A DNA stretch of 40,680 nt, taken from the NCBI RefSeq assembly GCF_900198605.1, contig NZ_FZPJ01000035.1:1-40680 (forward strand). Reading direction: 5' to 3'. Source of the DNA: Helicobacter mesocricetorum. GTDB lineage: Bacteria; Campylobacterota; Campylobacteria; Campylobacterales; Helicobacteraceae. Shown here in pieces: positions 30,983 through 40,670 of the stretch (the stretch's first letter is position 1; each line of letters begins with the position of its first letter). The notes below the pieces were generated by a model. The model saw nothing but the letters and a program-made list of their open reading frames with translations, was not told the DNA's origin and searched no databases. Position numbers and translations under genes: made by a program.

Positions 30983-31954
30983 CTATCTCCTCAATAAATT
31001 TGCAATTTCTTTGGCGTGATAGGTAATAATAATATCCGCCCCTGCTCTCTTAAAGCTTGTCATTGTCTCAAGCAAAATGCGTTCATAATCAATAATACCT
31101 GCCTTTTGTGCAAATTTTAACATCGCATATTCGCCACTAACATTATAAACCGCCAAAGGCAACAAAGTTCGCTCTCTAATATCCCGCACAATATCCAAAT
31201 AAGCTAAAGCGGGTTTCACCATTAAAATATCCGCCCCTTGCTTCTCATCTTCTAAGCTTTCTAAAATCGCCTCTCTACGATTGGCAGGGTTTTGCTGATA
31301 GCTTCTTCTATCGCCAAAGCTTGGCGTGCTTTGCGCTACATCCCTAAAAGGTCCATAATACGCACTTGCAAATTTGGTAGAATAACTCATAAGCGGTATA
31401 TAATTAAAACCATTAGAATCTAAAGCCTTCCGCAAACTCTCAATCATTCCATCCATCATTCCACTAGGCGCAATCAAATCTGCCCCGCTTTGCGCTAAGA
31501 TTAAAGCTTGTTGGTTAAGTATCTCTAAGGTTAAATCATTATCGACACTTTGTAGTTTAGGATTTAAAATCCCACAATGCCCGTGGTCGGTATATTCGCA
31601 AAAGCACAAATCAACACATACAAGCAGATGGGGGAACTTTGACTTTAGGCTACGCACAGCTTGGGCGACGATGCCCTCTTCGCTCAAAGCTTCACTTCCT
31701 ATGCTGTCTTTTATCTTTGGAATCCCAAAGAGCATAATGGCATTTATTCCTAAAGATTCTAAAACCTCGCATTCTCTTAAGAGATTATCAAGACTAAGCT
31801 GAAAGACATCGGGCATACTTTCGATGGAGTTTTTAATATTCTCTCCGTGCGTAATAAATAAAGGATAAATTAAATCTTGCGTCTGAATATGACTCTCGCA
31901 TACAAGAGTGCGGATAGCAGGATTAAACCTCAACCTCCTTAATCGTCTAAACAT
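30983..31954 (-). CDS. hemB: Delta-aminolevulinic acid dehydratase (porphobilinogen synthase)
   Basis: Condenses two 5-aminolevulinates to porphobilinogen in haem synthesis. The 323-residue product has the metal-binding [17 protein letters not shown] with Cys113/117/119 and Cys127. The Schiff-base lysines are Lys194 ([13 protein letters not shown]) and Lys247 ([12 protein letters not shown]). Length and motifs are complete. It is the third gene of the minus-strand run arsR-arsS-hemB, the same block as HP0166-HP0165-HP0163 in H. pylori; the 6-base gap to arsS supports co-transcription. Confidence 0.97.
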   Translation of the reverse strand: MFRRLRRLRFNPAIRTLVCESHIQTQDLIYPLFITHGENIKNSIESMPDVFQLSLDNLLRECEVLESLGINAIMLFGIPKIKDSIGSEALSEEGIVAQAVRSLKSKFPHLLVCVDLCFCEYTDHGHCGILNPKLQSVDNDLTLEILNQQALILAQSGADLIAPSGMMDGMIESLRKALDSNGFNYIPLMSYSTKFASAYYGPFRDVAQSTPSFGDRRSYQQNPANRREAILESLEDEKQGADILMVKPALAYLDIVRDIRERTLLPLAVYNVSGEYAMLKFAQKAGIIDYERILLETMTSFKRAGADIIITYHAKEIANLLRR

Positions 31955-31960
31955 TTGCCA

Positions 31961-33208
31961 CTATTTCCTTTTTAAGACTATTTCTTGGGATACTACACTT
32001 TTTATAATAAAATTATTCTTATTATTCCAATGGAAATATTCTAATTCCAATCCTTGCGTATCTAACACACTTTGGATAATATAAATTCCAAGCCCCAAAC
32101 CACCCCTTTGATCTGATTCTTTATCTTTAAAAAAGGGCTTAGAGAGATCTTTTAAGCTATAAGGTAGCGGGGGAGCATAGTTTTTAATGATTAAATCCCT
32201 CCCCTCAACTATAACCTCAACCTTTCCTTTGCTTTTGTATTTTAAAGCATTATCAATAAGATTTTTTATCGCCAAAGCAATGATTTCTAAATCCACATAT
32301 AAAATAAAATCCCCCTTAGGCAAAACAAACAACTCTTCTACCTGCCCTTTATCCAACAAAAGCATAGTAAAAACCTGATTTAAAATCTCACTTAATTGAT
32401 AATCTTGCTTATTTAAACAATAATTGCGTGAGCTTAATTCTTCAATTTTAGCAAACTCATTAATGAGTAAATTTAAACGTTCAAACACGGAACAAAGCCG
32501 CTCTTTATACATCGCATTATCAATCATTTCTGCGGTGATTCTACCCTTTGTGATGGGAGTTTTTAGCTCGTGCATAATAGCGCGCAAAAAAAGATGCCTT
32601 GATTCATTAAGTGCATTGATTTTTTGCACCGCATTATCAAACTCCCTAGCTAACTCTCCTATTTCATTGTTTTGATAAATTTTGCACGATATATCCATCT
32701 GCCCATTAGCAAATTTTCTAATCTCTTTGCGTAAAGTCTTTAGCGGCAGGATACTTCTAATAACCAACACAAACAAAAAGACTACAATAAAAAAAGCAAC
32801 AAAAATAAGAATATAATAATTAAATAGCTTATTCATATGAAATTCTCCATAGAGCTTCCACTCTCCGGGAGTTTGCACAAGCAAATAAACATTATTTTTC
32901 TTTTTAATAATCTTAGCAAGCACTCCATTATCCAAATAGGGCGTTAAATACATTTGAAAATCTTCCAAAATTTTAGAATCTTTAATAATCTCTAAATCAA
33001 GCTCATCAAGATATTTTTCAATCAAATCCACATCTCCACCAAAACGGACAAGCTGATGAATGGTTGCTAAAAATTGTGTGTATTTTAATTGATTGACCTG
33101 CATTTCTTTTTCAATTTCTTTATGAACAAAATAATAAGAAAATGCCCCAAGCCCAACAATGGCAATTACAAAAAGGATAATAATTTTTACAAAAATAGAA
33201 TTAATCAT
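31961..33208 (-). CDS. arsS: Sensor histidine kinase ArsS-like
   Basis: A 415-residue membrane kinase. A helix at about 7-27, a periplasmic sensor at about 29-128, a second helix near 131-152 and a HAMP segment ([20 protein letters not shown]) precede the kinase core. The phospho-acceptor is His213 in [18 protein letters not shown]. The ATP-binding part has [13 protein letters not shown] and [12 protein letters not shown]. In H. pylori ArsS senses acid through periplasmic histidines and controls urease and other acid-response genes. Here the periplasmic domain has only three histidines (29, 51, 124), so the stimulus may differ. Its start overlaps the arsR end by 8 bases. Confidence 0.9.
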   Translation of the reverse strand: MINSIFVKIIILFVIAIVGLGAFSYYFVHKEIEKEMQVNQLKYTQFLATIHQLVRFGGDVDLIEKYLDELDLEIIKDSKILEDFQMYLTPYLDNGVLAKIIKKKNNVYLLVQTPGEWKLYGEFHMNKLFNYYILIFVAFFIVVFLFVLVIRSILPLKTLRKEIRKFANGQMDISCKIYQNNEIGELAREFDNAVQKINALNESRHLFLRAIMHELKTPITKGRITAEMIDNAMYKERLCSVFERLNLLINEFAKIEELSSRNYCLNKQDYQLSEILNQVFTMLLLDKGQVEELFVLPKGDFILYVDLEIIALAIKNLIDNALKYKSKGKVEVIVEGRDLIIKNYAPPLPYSLKDLSKPFFKDKESDQRGGLGLGIYIIQSVLDTQGLELEYFHWNNKNNFIIKSVVSQEIVLKRK

Positions 33209-33887
33209 TGTCTTTTAGCTGGAGTTTATAGCCAATCCCGCGCACAGATAGAATATATTTCTTTCCATTTTTTTCTATTTTAGAGCGCAATCGCCCAACA
33301 ATAACATCAATACTCTTATTCCCAGAATCAGGACTAATAGAATCAGAATGAGAGGCTATGGCTTCCCTTGTTAGAGCTTGATTTTTATTCTCTAGCATAA
33401 AACTTAAGATTTCATACTCCGCCTTGGTTAAATCTAATAATTCATTATAAAAATAAATTTCTCTACTTCCCTTATTAAGCGTAAATGGATAAATAGAAAG
33501 CTCTAATTCATCCGCCTTTTTAACTAAATTATAACGACGAAGCACACTATGGATTCTAGCCACCATTTCTTTAGGATCATAGGGCTTTGAGAGATAATCA
33601 TCCGCACCATATTCTAATCCTAAAACTTTATCATTGATATCATAACGTGCAGAAGTTATTATTATAGGAATATTTTTTTCTTTTGCGACCCTCTTGCAAA
33701 CTTCAAGCCCATCTAAATTTGGGAGCGTTAGATCTAAAAGAAGGAGGTCAAAATGTTGAGTATTAATCGCACTCATACCCGTATAGGGTTCATCATAATT
33801 CGTAACATTAATATTATGAGCCTTGAGATATTCACTAAGAATGGTCGCTAATTCTAAATCATCTTCTATCATCAGTACTTCTAGCAT
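33201..33887 (-). CDS. arsR: OmpR-family response regulator ArsR-like
   Basis: A 228-residue regulator. The receiver domain has acidic pocket IEDD (8-10), phospho-acceptor Asp52 ([13 protein letters not shown], the same number as in H. pylori ArsR) and Lys in YLSKPYDP. A winged-helix DNA-binding domain ends in [13 protein letters not shown]. It is the regulator of the arsRS acid-response pair and is essential in H. pylori. The ATG at 33887 has AAGGA 7 bases upstream. The leader can fold so that the site is buried (see the inverted repeat at 33888-33953). The first gene of the minus-strand unit arsR-arsS-hemB-traT. Confidence 0.93.
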   Translation of the reverse strand: MLEVLMIEDDLELATILSEYLKAHNINVTNYDEPYTGMSAINTQHFDLLLLDLTLPNLDGLEVCKRVAKEKNIPIIITSARYDINDKVLGLEYGADDYLSKPYDPKEMVARIHSVLRRYNLVKKADELELSIYPFTLNKGSREIYFYNELLDLTKAEYEILSFMLENKNQALTREAIASHSDSISPDSGNKSIDVIVGRLRSKIEKNGKKYILSVRGIGYKLQLKDND

Positions 33888-33953
33888 GGCATTTTCCTTA
33901 CAAAAAGGAGGATTGGGTATTTAGGGGGTTCATTAAAATTTTAGGAAAATGCC
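33888..33953 (-). promoter_or_regulatory. arsR leader: 10-bp inverted repeat that can hide the ribosome binding site
   Basis: GGCATTTTCC (33888-33897) and GGAAAATGCC (33944-33953) are perfect arms. In the minus-strand transcript the 3' arm is GGAAAATGCC directly before the arsR ATG and includes the Shine-Dalgarno bases. The 5' arm is near the predicted transcript start. A 46-base loop between them contains a CCUCC stretch. Folding would block arsR translation. Confidence 0.5.
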
Positions 33954-33964
33954 CGCTAGAACTG

Positions 33965-33970
33965 ATAATA
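33965..33970 (-). promoter_or_regulatory. Probable arsR -10 element
   Basis: TATTAT on the minus strand places the transcript start near 33958, giving a leader of about 70 bases whose two ends are the inverted repeat arms. Confidence 0.4.
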
Positions 33971-34020
33971 CTTTCAAAGAACTTACTCACACTAAGTGTC
34001 CTTAAACAAAGGAGGAGTGG

Positions 34021-34041
34021 ATGAAAAAATCTTATTTCTAA
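34021..34041 (+). other. Six-codon open frame with strong ribosome binding site (leader peptide or relic)
   Basis: AAAGGAGG (34007-34016 region) precedes ATG AAA AAA TCT TAT TTC TAA, encoding MKKSYF. A small palindrome ACACTAAGTGT (33989-33999) lies upstream and two hairpins downstream. No plus-strand gene follows. It may be the leftover start of a deleted gene or a short regulatory transcript. Confidence 0.3.
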
Positions 34042-34042
34042 G

Positions 34043-34063
34043 AAAAAACAAACTTTCGTTTGT
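34043..34063 (-). terminator. Rho-independent terminator for the uvrB-side operon
   Basis: On the minus strand ACAAAC-GAAA-GTTTGT forms a 6-bp stem with a GAAA loop followed by six T. It lies 70-90 bases after the stop of the CiaD-like gene and would end transcripts from that side. Confidence 0.6.
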
Positions 34064-34087
34064 ATCTCAATTCATCCAATTGAGATA
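34063..34087. repeat. Perfect 10-bp inverted repeat next to the terminator
   Basis: TATCTCAATT and AATTGAGATA surround a 5-base loop. It stands directly upstream of the terminator on the minus strand and ends the six-codon plus-strand unit. It contains a CAATTG site (34077-34082). Confidence 0.6.
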
Positions 34088-34135
34088 GCGAAATTATAAA
34101 AAAAGAAAGTAAATAAAAAGTAAATAAAAAAATTT

Positions 34136-34525
34136 TCATTTTGCATTCTTTTTTTCATCAATAATCGCCAAAGCAAATTCTAAAAAATTTAAAATCATAT
34201 CAACTTTGTTTTCAATATCTCTGTTGTTTGGGGATTGCAATCCTTCAAATAAAACCAAGATTCGCTCTTGAAGAGCATTAAGAAATCTCTCTTCTTCTAA
34301 ATAATGCTTTTTAAGAATATCCTTTAAGGCTTCAATGTCTTTAAAATCAAGCTTTTCTATCTTTCTTTGGTAAGGTTCTAATGTTTCTGGCTCTTTTAAA
34401 GGCTCTTCTTGCGCTGGTAAAACATCAAGTAACTCATCTCGTTCTAATCTCGGTTCTTTTAAAGATTCTTTTGGATTGGTATCAATTTCTGCTAAGGTCT
34501 GTAAGATTGCTTCTTTTAGTTCCAT
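34136..34525 (-). CDS. CiaD-like domain protein
   Basis: A protein of about 129 residues from the ATG at 34525 (MELKEAILQTLAEIDTNPKE). The N-terminal half is acidic and proline-rich (ESLKEPRLERDELLDVLPAQ and EEPLKEPETLEPYQRK) and probably disordered. The C-terminal half, ALQERILVLFEGLQSPNN with KVDMILNFLEFALAIIDEK, is the helical block I associate with the Campylobacter CiaD (Cj0788) family; C. jejuni CiaD is a secreted effector. Effector function in this organism is not implied by the domain alone. A GTG at 34540 is possible but sits inside the ribosome binding region. It overlaps the upstream TPR gene. Confidence 0.6.
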   Translation of the reverse strand: MELKEAILQTLAEIDTNPKESLKEPRLERDELLDVLPAQEEPLKEPETLEPYQRKIEKLDFKDIEALKDILKKHYLEEERFLNALQERILVLFEGLQSPNNRDIENKVDMILNFLEFALAIIDEKKNAK

Positions 34526-34764
34526 AATTGTAATAACCACCTTTCAAATTCGTTAAATTCTACTTTGCTATCCATTTGGACAAATAAATCCAACATCCCC
34601 ACATCTGCCTTTCCATAACTTTTGCGATTACTAATTAATCGCCTTAGAGCAATCTTTGCCTCTGCATTATCGGGATTTTCCTGTAAAAGCATCTTATAAA
34701 TTTCCGCTGCTTCATTTCGATACCCTTGAATCTCATAAATACTTGCAAGTGTTAATGTTTTCAT
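34516..34764 (-). CDS. Small TPR-repeat protein
   Basis: An 82-residue protein with one clear tetratricopeptide unit at about 3-36 (LASIYEIQGYRNEAAEIYKM LLQENPDNAEA), then a basic RRLISNRKSYGKAD link and an aromatic end (FNEFERWLLQLWN). Probably a small protein-binding adaptor. Partner unknown. It is co-directional with uvrB upstream (56-base gap) and overlaps the CiaD-like gene downstream, suggesting one transcript and perhaps joint action with that protein. Confidence 0.75.
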   Translation of the reverse strand: MKTLTLASIYEIQGYRNEAAEIYKMLLQENPDNAEAKIALRRLISNRKSYGKADVGMLDLFVQMDSKVEFNEFERWLLQLWN

Positions 34765-34820
34765 ATCTTTTTACCCCTTTATGCAGAAATTGTAGCATAA
34801 ATTTAAACCATAATTCCTAA

Positions 34821-36797
34821 CTAAATTTTTCTTAACTTTGCTATTTCATCACGCAATCTAGCTGCCTCTTCAAACTCCAAAGCCTTAGCCGCTTGTTGCA
34901 TTTTTTTACTCAATTCTTTAATCATCTTTTCTCGCTCACTTTTTGGCATTTTTTCTTTGTTTTTGGATTTTTCATAGAGAATTCCTAAATCCTGCATTTT
35001 CAAATCCTCATCAAGCTTCCTTGAAACACTTTGAGGCACGATATTATACTCTTTGTTAAATGCCTCTTGCTTACTCCTTCGATAATCTGTTACTTCCATT
35101 GCTTTTTTCATAGAATCTGTAATTTTATTAGCAAAGAGTAAAACCCTTCCATTGACATTCCTAGCAGCTCTTCCCATTGTTTGGATAAGGCTTGTCTCGC
35201 TCCTTAAAAACCCCTCTTTATCCGCATCTAAAATAGCTACTAAAGAAACTTCGGGTAAATCCAGCCCCTCACGTAACAGATTAATACCCACTAAAATATC
35301 AAACTCTCCAAGCCTTAAGCCCCTAATGATTTGATTGCGCTCAATGGCATCAATATCAGAGTGCATATAACGCACTTTTAGCCCCAAATCACTATAATAC
35401 TTGGTTAGCTCCTCTGCCATTTTCTTTGTTAAAGCCGTTACAAGCACACGTTCTCCCCTTGCAATAACCTTTTTAGCCTCATCATAGAGAATCTCTACTT
35501 GACTATCGCATTCTAAAACTTCATAAACAGGATCTAACAATCCTGTTGGTCGAATAAGCTGTTCGGCAATGTGGTTTTTGCTTAATTCTAGCTCCCTTAA
35601 AGCAGGAGTAGCAGAAACAAAAAGAAAGTGCGGGGCTTTGTGGATAAACTCCTCATATTTTAGCGGACGATTATCCAAAGCACTAGGCAATCTAAAACCA
35701 TACTCTACAAGCACTTCTTTACGACTTCTATCTCCAGCATACATACCGCCAAATTGTGGCAAACTTACATGGGATTCATCAATAATTAATAAATAGGGTT
35801 TGTTTTTTTGTTCAAAATAATCTAAAAGAGAATAAGGGGTCTCACCGGGTTTTTTGCCCGTTAAATGCCTAGCGTAATTTTCTATCCCCTTACAAATCCC
35901 GGTAGATTGTATCATTTCTAAATCAAACTCTGTGCGACTTTTTAACCGCTCATACTCAACCATTCTCCCCTCTTTTTTAAAAAATTTCAAACGCAAGGCT
36001 AACTCTTCTTCAATACTTTTTATCGCGATATTTAATCTATCTGCACCTACGATAAAGGGATTTGCCGCATAAAGCACAAAAGATTCTACTTTTTTTAAAA
36101 GTTTCTTATCAATAGAATCTAAAAAGGCAATAGATTCTAATTCATCTCCAAAAAACTCTAATCTTACAATCTCATCCTCACTATAAGCTGGATAAATGTC
36201 AATAACCTCACCATTAACGCGAAAATCCCCCCTATCAAAGAAATTATCATTGCGTTTATACCCCATATCCACCAAACGCAAAAGCAAAGATTTTTGCGAA
36301 TAACTCTTCCCAATCTCAAATTTCTCTATCATTTCTAAATATTCTTTGGGGTTTCCTAAACCATAATTTGCCGAAACAGAGGCTACAACAATGCTATCAT
36401 CATAGGCTAAAAGAGAAGTGGTTGCAGAAAGCCGCAATCGCTCTAGTTCCTCATTAATGCTAGAATCTTTTTCGATAAATAAATCTTGACGCGGAATATA
36501 AGCCTCTGGCTGGTAATAATCAAAATGCGAGATAAAATACTCGACATGGTTTTTTGGAAAAAACCCTTTAAACTCACTAAAAAGCTGTGCGGCTAAAGTT
36601 TTGTTATGCGTCATAATAAGCGTTGGCATTTGGAGCTTTTGGATGATATGAGCCATACTAAAGGTCTTACCACTCCCTGTAACGCCAATAAGCGTTTGAT
36701 AAACACTTCCTGCTTTTATAAAACCGCTTAGAGTTTCTATGGCTTGAGGTTGATCCCCTGCTGGAGAATAAGAAGAATTAAGAATAAACTTTTGCAT
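34821..36797 (-). CDS. uvrB: Excinuclease ABC subunit B
   Basis: A nucleotide-excision-repair helicase-like subunit that verifies damage and loads UvrC. The 658-residue product has Walker [11 protein letters not shown] (Lys44), the beta-hairpin region [20 protein letters not shown], Walker [21 protein letters not shown] and a helicase motif [11 protein letters not shown]-terminal UVR motif ([18 protein letters not shown]) contacts UvrC. Length is normal and all motifs are intact. It is the first gene of the unit that continues with the TPR and CiaD-like genes. Confidence 0.98.
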   Translation of the reverse strand: MQKFILNSSYSPAGDQPQAIETLSGFIKAGSVYQTLIGVTGSGKTFSMAHIIQKLQMPTLIMTHNKTLAAQLFSEFKGFFPKNHVEYFISHFDYYQPEAYIPRQDLFIEKDSSINEELERLRLSATTSLLAYDDSIVVASVSANYGLGNPKEYLEMIEKFEIGKSYSQKSLLLRLVDMGYKRNDNFFDRGDFRVNGEVIDIYPAYSEDEIVRLEFFGDELESIAFLDSIDKKLLKKVESFVLYAANPFIVGADRLNIAIKSIEEELALRLKFFKKEGRMVEYERLKSRTEFDLEMIQSTGICKGIENYARHLTGKKPGETPYSLLDYFEQKNKPYLLIIDESHVSLPQFGGMYAGDRSRKEVLVEYGFRLPSALDNRPLKYEEFIHKAPHFLFVSATPALRELELSKNHIAEQLIRPTGLLDPVYEVLECDSQVEILYDEAKKVIARGERVLVTALTKKMAEELTKYYSDLGLKVRYMHSDIDAIERNQIIRGLRLGEFDILVGINLLREGLDLPEVSLVAILDADKEGFLRSETSLIQTMGRAARNVNGRVLLFANKITDSMKKAMEVTDYRRSKQEAFNKEYNIVPQSVSRKLDEDLKMQDLGILYEKSKNKEKMPKSEREKMIKELSKKMQQAAKALEFEEAARLRDEIAKLRKI

Positions 36798-36959
36798 TCC
36801 ATACTTTTCTAAGAAATAATTTCATCAAATTATAGATTTTAATACTTATTTCTCACTTACAAAACCACTAAAGAGAAATTTTGAATATCCTAAATGATAA
36901 TTTAAACTATTCTTAACCAAATAATAATAAAATGCAGTATTTATTTTTAGGGATACAAA

Positions 36960-37199
36960 ATGGAAGAGACACAAAACATTTCTAACAAATTATTACAAAG
37001 CATTGATGATTTACTCAATGAGTTACAAAAAGTTCGTGATGAAAACCAACAATTACGTCAACAAATTGTGCTACTAAAAGCAGAAAATGAAGCAAAGAAC
37101 TCTGAAATTAGTTCGCTTTATGATGAAATTAGTGCCAAAGAGCGAGAGTTAGAATCTCTATTAAACAAAATCCAAAATGTTCTTGGTAGCAATGGATAA
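36960..37199 (+). CDS. Small coiled-coil protein (ZapB-like appearance)
   Basis: A 79-residue protein that is nearly one continuous coiled coil, with heptads from ISNKLLQSIDDLLNELQKVR through AKERELESLLNKIQNVLG. Length and character recall ZapB or similar division-linked coils, but coiled coils are poor evidence of homology, so function is left open. First gene of a plus-strand run with a second small gene and priA. The next ATG lies 8 bases inside it, showing coupling. Confidence 0.7.
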   Translation: MEETQNISNKLLQSIDDLLNELQKVRDENQQLRQQIVLLKAENEAKNSEISSLYDEISAKERELESLLNKIQNVLGSNG

Positions 37200-37431
37200 T
37201 AGCTTTCGCGTTAGCATCACTGGTCGCTATTATGATATACCCACTAGTGATATTTCAGAATCCACACTAGAAACACTCAAAGAGCTAATGAATGAAAATG
37301 GCTCTATTGATCCTAGAGATCTCCTAAAGGCTTTTTTAGAGGCTTCTGAAATATCCAATACATTGCAAAGTGCAATCACTCAAGCCCATACAAAAATACA
37401 AACAACCAAAAACACCATTAATATTTCTTAA
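37192..37431 (+). CDS. Small conserved-looking protein upstream of priA, function unknown
   Basis: The frame is open to 37177, but the ATG at 37192, inside the end of the coiled-coil gene, gives the natural start MDNSFRVSITGRYYDIPTSD. 79 residues: a short beta-like N-terminus (FRVSITGRYYDIP) followed by helices (LETLKELMNE, PRDLLKAFLEASEI, TLQSAITQAHTKIQ). Not recognised. Its stop (TAA 37429-37431) is followed two bases later by the TTG start of priA, so it is part of that operon. Confidence 0.65.
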   Translation: MDNSFRVSITGRYYDIPTSDISESTLETLKELMNENGSIDPRDLLKAFLEASEISNTLQSAITQAHTKIQTTKNTINIS

Positions 37432-37433
37432 AA

Positions 37434-39278
37434 TTGTTTTATTATCTTATTGCGCTTTTTAAACAAAAATCTCCCCCCCTAACTTATGAGAGCATAGCCC
37501 CTTTAAACATTGGCGAAGTGGTGGAAGTTCCTTTGCTAAAGAGAAACCTTAGGGGTGTTGTCTTAAAAGCAATCCCAAAGCCTAACTTTGAATGCAAACC
37601 CCTAAAGCCTCTAAAAGAATATTTTTCACCCTCCCAATTCCAACTCGCAGAATTTATTGCAAGTTATTATTGCAGTAGCTATGCTTCAAGCTTTGGAATT
37701 TTTATGCCCTTTATGCAAGACTCTATACAAGATTTTCCCTCTCTTAGCTTTGAAGTCAAGCCCCTTAATGAAGAGCAAACCCAAGCACTAAATTTTATAA
37801 ACTCCCGCCAAAGCTCTCTTTTGTTTGGAGATACAGGGAGTGGCAAAACAGAAATTTATATTCACCTACTTAATCAAACCCTCCAAAAAGGTAAAAATGC
37901 TATTTTTCTTATGCCAGAAATCGCCCTAACCCCACAAATGGAAAAGCGTCTTAAAGCTGTTTTTGGGGAGTGTATTGCCTTTTGGCATTCTAAAGTTACC
38001 AAAAGTAAAAAACAAGCTATTTTGCAAAAGCTTAAACAAGGAGAGATTAGAATCCTAGCAGGTTCTCGCTCAAGCTTCTTTTTGCCCCTTAGCAAGATTG
38101 GATTAATTATTGTCGATGAAGAGCACGATGATGCTTATAAATCATCTTCTTCCCCGCGTTTAAACACGCGCGATATTGCGCTGTTTCTAGCACAAAAAAA
38201 CCATATAAAGATCCTTTTAGGAAGTGCAACCCCCTCATTAAACATCTATTATAAAGCCTTACAAAAGCAAAATATCTTCCGCCTCAAAGGCTCTTTTTAT
38301 AAGTCCCAAAAGGAATTTATCTTTTGTGAAAGCCACGATTATTTTCATCCCCTCATTATAGATAATCTTGCAAAAAATCTAGCAGACAACAAACAAGCCA
38401 TTGTTTTTTTACCCACAAGGGCGAACTTCAAGCATTTACTTTGTAGCCATTGTGGTGAAACCATACAATGCCCATATTGTAGCGTCTCTATGAGCTTACA
38501 CAAAAAAGATTCTAGCCTTAAATGCCATTATTGCCATTTTACTAGCCCTATCCTATCAACCTGCCCTACTTGTGGTGGTGATTTACAAAGCCTAAGAATT
38601 GGCACGCAAGAATTTGCCAAAGAACTCTCTACTTATTTACCCAATGCTAAAATTGCTTGTTTTGATAGGGACTCTATTACCACACAAAAACAACTCACCC
38701 AAACCCTAGAATCCTTTAACCAACACAAAATTGATATTTTAGTCGGCACACAAATGCTCACCAAAGGACACGATTATCATAATGTCGCTTTAAGCATTGC
38801 CTTAGGCTTAGACTATCTCCTCAAAGGAAGTGATTATAGGGCTAGAGAAAAAACACTAGCTTTAATGGTTCAATTAGCAGGAAGAAGCGGGAGAAAGGAA
38901 AATGGTAAAGTGATTGTCCAAACTCTGCAAAAAGACTTTTTTCAACGATATTTGCAAGATTATGAGGAGTTTTTAAAGAATGAATTAAAGATGAGAAAAA
39001 ACCTCTATCCGCCCTTTGTTCGCCTAGCCCTTATTAAAATATCTCACAAAGACAAAGAAAAAGCCCATTTACTTATGCAAAAAACACTAAAGGCACTCCC
39101 TCCACACAAAAAAGTAGAAATCGTAGGCTATGGCGATGCCCCTATCGAAAAAATAGCCAACAAATGGAGATGCGTTATTTTGTTGCGAAGCCTTGAATCC
39201 AAAGCCTTGCATTTTGTTTTAAAGTCTTTGGAGGGTTTTGCTTGTGAGATAGATATTGACCCCCTAGATTTCAACTAA
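37434..39278 (+). CDS. priA: Primosomal replication restart helicase PriA
   Basis: A 3'-5' helicase that reloads the replisome at collapsed forks. The 614-residue protein is shorter than the ~730 of E. coli, mainly in the N-terminal DNA-binding domain. Walker A is LFGDTGSGKTE (Lys138), Walker B IIVDEEHDDAYKSS, and motif III GSATPSLN. The zinc-binding region has LCSHCGETIQCPYC, KCHYCHF and CPTCGG, and motif VI QLAGRSGRKENG follows. The start is TTG at 37434, right after the preceding stop. C7 at 37473-37479 lies in the first codons. Its 3' end overlaps murD by 8 bases. Confidence 0.96.
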   Translation: MFYYLIALFKQKSPPLTYESIAPLNIGEVVEVPLLKRNLRGVVLKAIPKPNFECKPLKPLKEYFSPSQFQLAEFIASYYCSSYASSFGIFMPFMQDSIQDFPSLSFEVKPLNEEQTQALNFINSRQSSLLFGDTGSGKTEIYIHLLNQTLQKGKNAIFLMPEIALTPQMEKRLKAVFGECIAFWHSKVTKSKKQAILQKLKQGEIRILAGSRSSFFLPLSKIGLIIVDEEHDDAYKSSSSPRLNTRDIALFLAQKNHIKILLGSATPSLNIYYKALQKQNIFRLKGSFYKSQKEFIFCESHDYFHPLIIDNLAKNLADNKQAIVFLPTRANFKHLLCSHCGETIQCPYCSVSMSLHKKDSSLKCHYCHFTSPILSTCPTCGGDLQSLRIGTQEFAKELSTYLPNAKIACFDRDSITTQKQLTQTLESFNQHKIDILVGTQMLTKGHDYHNVALSIALGLDYLLKGSDYRAREKTLALMVQLAGRSGRKENGKVIVQTLQKDFFQRYLQDYEEFLKNELKMRKNLYPPFVRLALIKISHKDKEKAHLLMQKTLKALPPHKKVEIVGYGDAPIEKIANKWRCVILLRSLESKALHFVLKSLEGFACEIDIDPLDFN

Positions 39279-40482
39279 GCACATAAGCCTTAAATAGCTC
39301 ACCTCTTTGCTTATAAGAGCTAAACTGATCCAAACTCGCAGCAGCAGGAGAGAGCATAGCCACACTTTGTGAATCGTGATTTTTTTTAATAGCCTCAATC
39401 GCATTTTCTAAGGTATGGCAGAGGACGCAAGGTTTTTGAAACCTTTGTGCTAAAGCAACAATTTTTTCCGCATTAGAACCAATAGCGTAGAGGGTGATTT
39501 GGAGATTCTTCATCCTATCAAAAAGCGGGGTTAAATCAGCACCTTTATCATCGCCACCTAAAATAAGATAAAGAGGCTTATGTGCGTAGCATTTAATTGC
39601 CTCTAAAGTCGCATCCACATTAGTCCCCTTGCTATCATCTACCCATAAGCGGTGCAGACTATCATAAAACTCCTCAATCTTATGCGCCCCGATTTTAAAG
39701 CTATTAAGCAAATCATAATCTAAAGTATTAAAGAGAATCTTAGTAGCACTCAAAGCAAGGAGACTATCAAGCAAAAATGGCTCTTTAAAAAATATTCTTT
39801 GGGTATTAATGCCAAAAATTTCTGCAAGATGTTTAGAATCTCTATAAAAAAAGAGTTTTGCAAGAGAGCTTTTTGCATAAGGATGGCTTTCAAACACTTG
39901 CGGTAAAATGGCAATTTCTTTATCCCTTAAGGATAAAAGGGGCTTGAGCTTATCCTCAACATAAGATTCATAGCTACTATGCCAACTAATATGATCTTGA
40001 GAAAGAGGCAGAAGCAAATACAAATTAGGTTTAGCCCTATTGGTATAATGCAGGGTAAAGGAGCTAGTCTCTAGTATCCAAATGGGAGCGTTCGTTGGCA
40101 AATCCGCTAGAGGGGTGCCGATATTTCCCCCGCTAATAGCTCCTTTGCTCTGAAGCAAAAAAGTTAGCATTTCTGTTGTGGTTGTTTTCCCATTAGTTCC
40201 GCTAATCCAAACACTAAAGGGCATACAATGGCTAAAAAAATCATACTCACTAATGGGATTAGTAGAGAGAATGAGTGGATTTTTTGGAGGGATACCCGGA
40301 GTGGTTACAACCCTAGCATCAGGATATTTTTCTAATGTTTCTAAAAGCCTACAAGGAGGAAGCAAAAAATTACCAAAAGAATCTTGAGATTCTTCTTTAA
40401 AGCTATCATCAAAGATAAAACAAGGGCTAAACTTCCTAGCAATAGCCTGATTGGTTAATCCATATCCTAGTAAAATCAACAT
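39271..40482 (-). CDS. murD: UDP-N-acetylmuramoylalanine--D-glutamate ligase
   Basis: Adds D-glutamate to UDP-MurNAc-L-Ala in peptidoglycan synthesis. The Mur ligase of 403 residues has the ATP loop VWISGTNGKTTTTEML (Lys99), the metal-binding ILETSSFTLH, DHISWHSSYESYVEDKL and the C-terminal RLWVDDSKGTNVDATLEAIK and GGDDKGADL segments. It is shorter than the ~440 residues of many MurD proteins, as is usual in Helicobacter. The frame reaches a GTG at 40488, but AAAGAG is best spaced for the ATG at 40482 (MLILLGYGLTNQ). It converges with priA. Confidence 0.95.
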   Translation of the reverse strand: MLILLGYGLTNQAIARKFSPCFIFDDSFKEESQDSFGNFLLPPCRLLETLEKYPDARVVTTPGIPPKNPLILSTNPISEYDFFSHCMPFSVWISGTNGKTTTTEMLTFLLQSKGAISGGNIGTPLADLPTNAPIWILETSSFTLHYTNRAKPNLYLLLPLSQDHISWHSSYESYVEDKLKPLLSLRDKEIAILPQVFESHPYAKSSLAKLFFYRDSKHLAEIFGINTQRIFFKEPFLLDSLLALSATKILFNTLDYDLLNSFKIGAHKIEEFYDSLHRLWVDDSKGTNVDATLEAIKCYAHKPLYLILGGDDKGADLTPLFDRMKNLQITLYAIGSNAEKIVALAQRFQKPCVLCHTLENAIEAIKKNHDSQSVAMLSPAAASLDQFSSYKQRGELFKAYVLS

Positions 40483-40597
40483 AAGCACTCTTTAAATAAA
40501 GCCTTTAAATAATGAAGCATAGTATAATAAGTTTCCTTATAAAACACCTATCGTAATATTCTTAAAAAAATACTTAATATTTTTTGGTATATTTGGG

Positions 40598-40603
40598 TAT
40601 AAT
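40598..40603 (+). promoter_or_regulatory. Probable -10 element for the gene starting at the right edge
   Basis: TATAAT preceded by TTTGGG, 68 bases before the ATG at 40671. The leader in between is AT-rich with no clear structure. Confidence 0.5.
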
Positions 40604-40670
40604 GGAGCATTTCTTGCTAACAAGCAATGAACTTTATTTTCAAACAACAAATTCAACAAAAGGAGTCCCA

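Noticed and set aside
37473-37479. C7 run in priA as a phase-variation tract
   Set aside because: Seven bases is below the length that usually switches often, and priA is a housekeeping gene.
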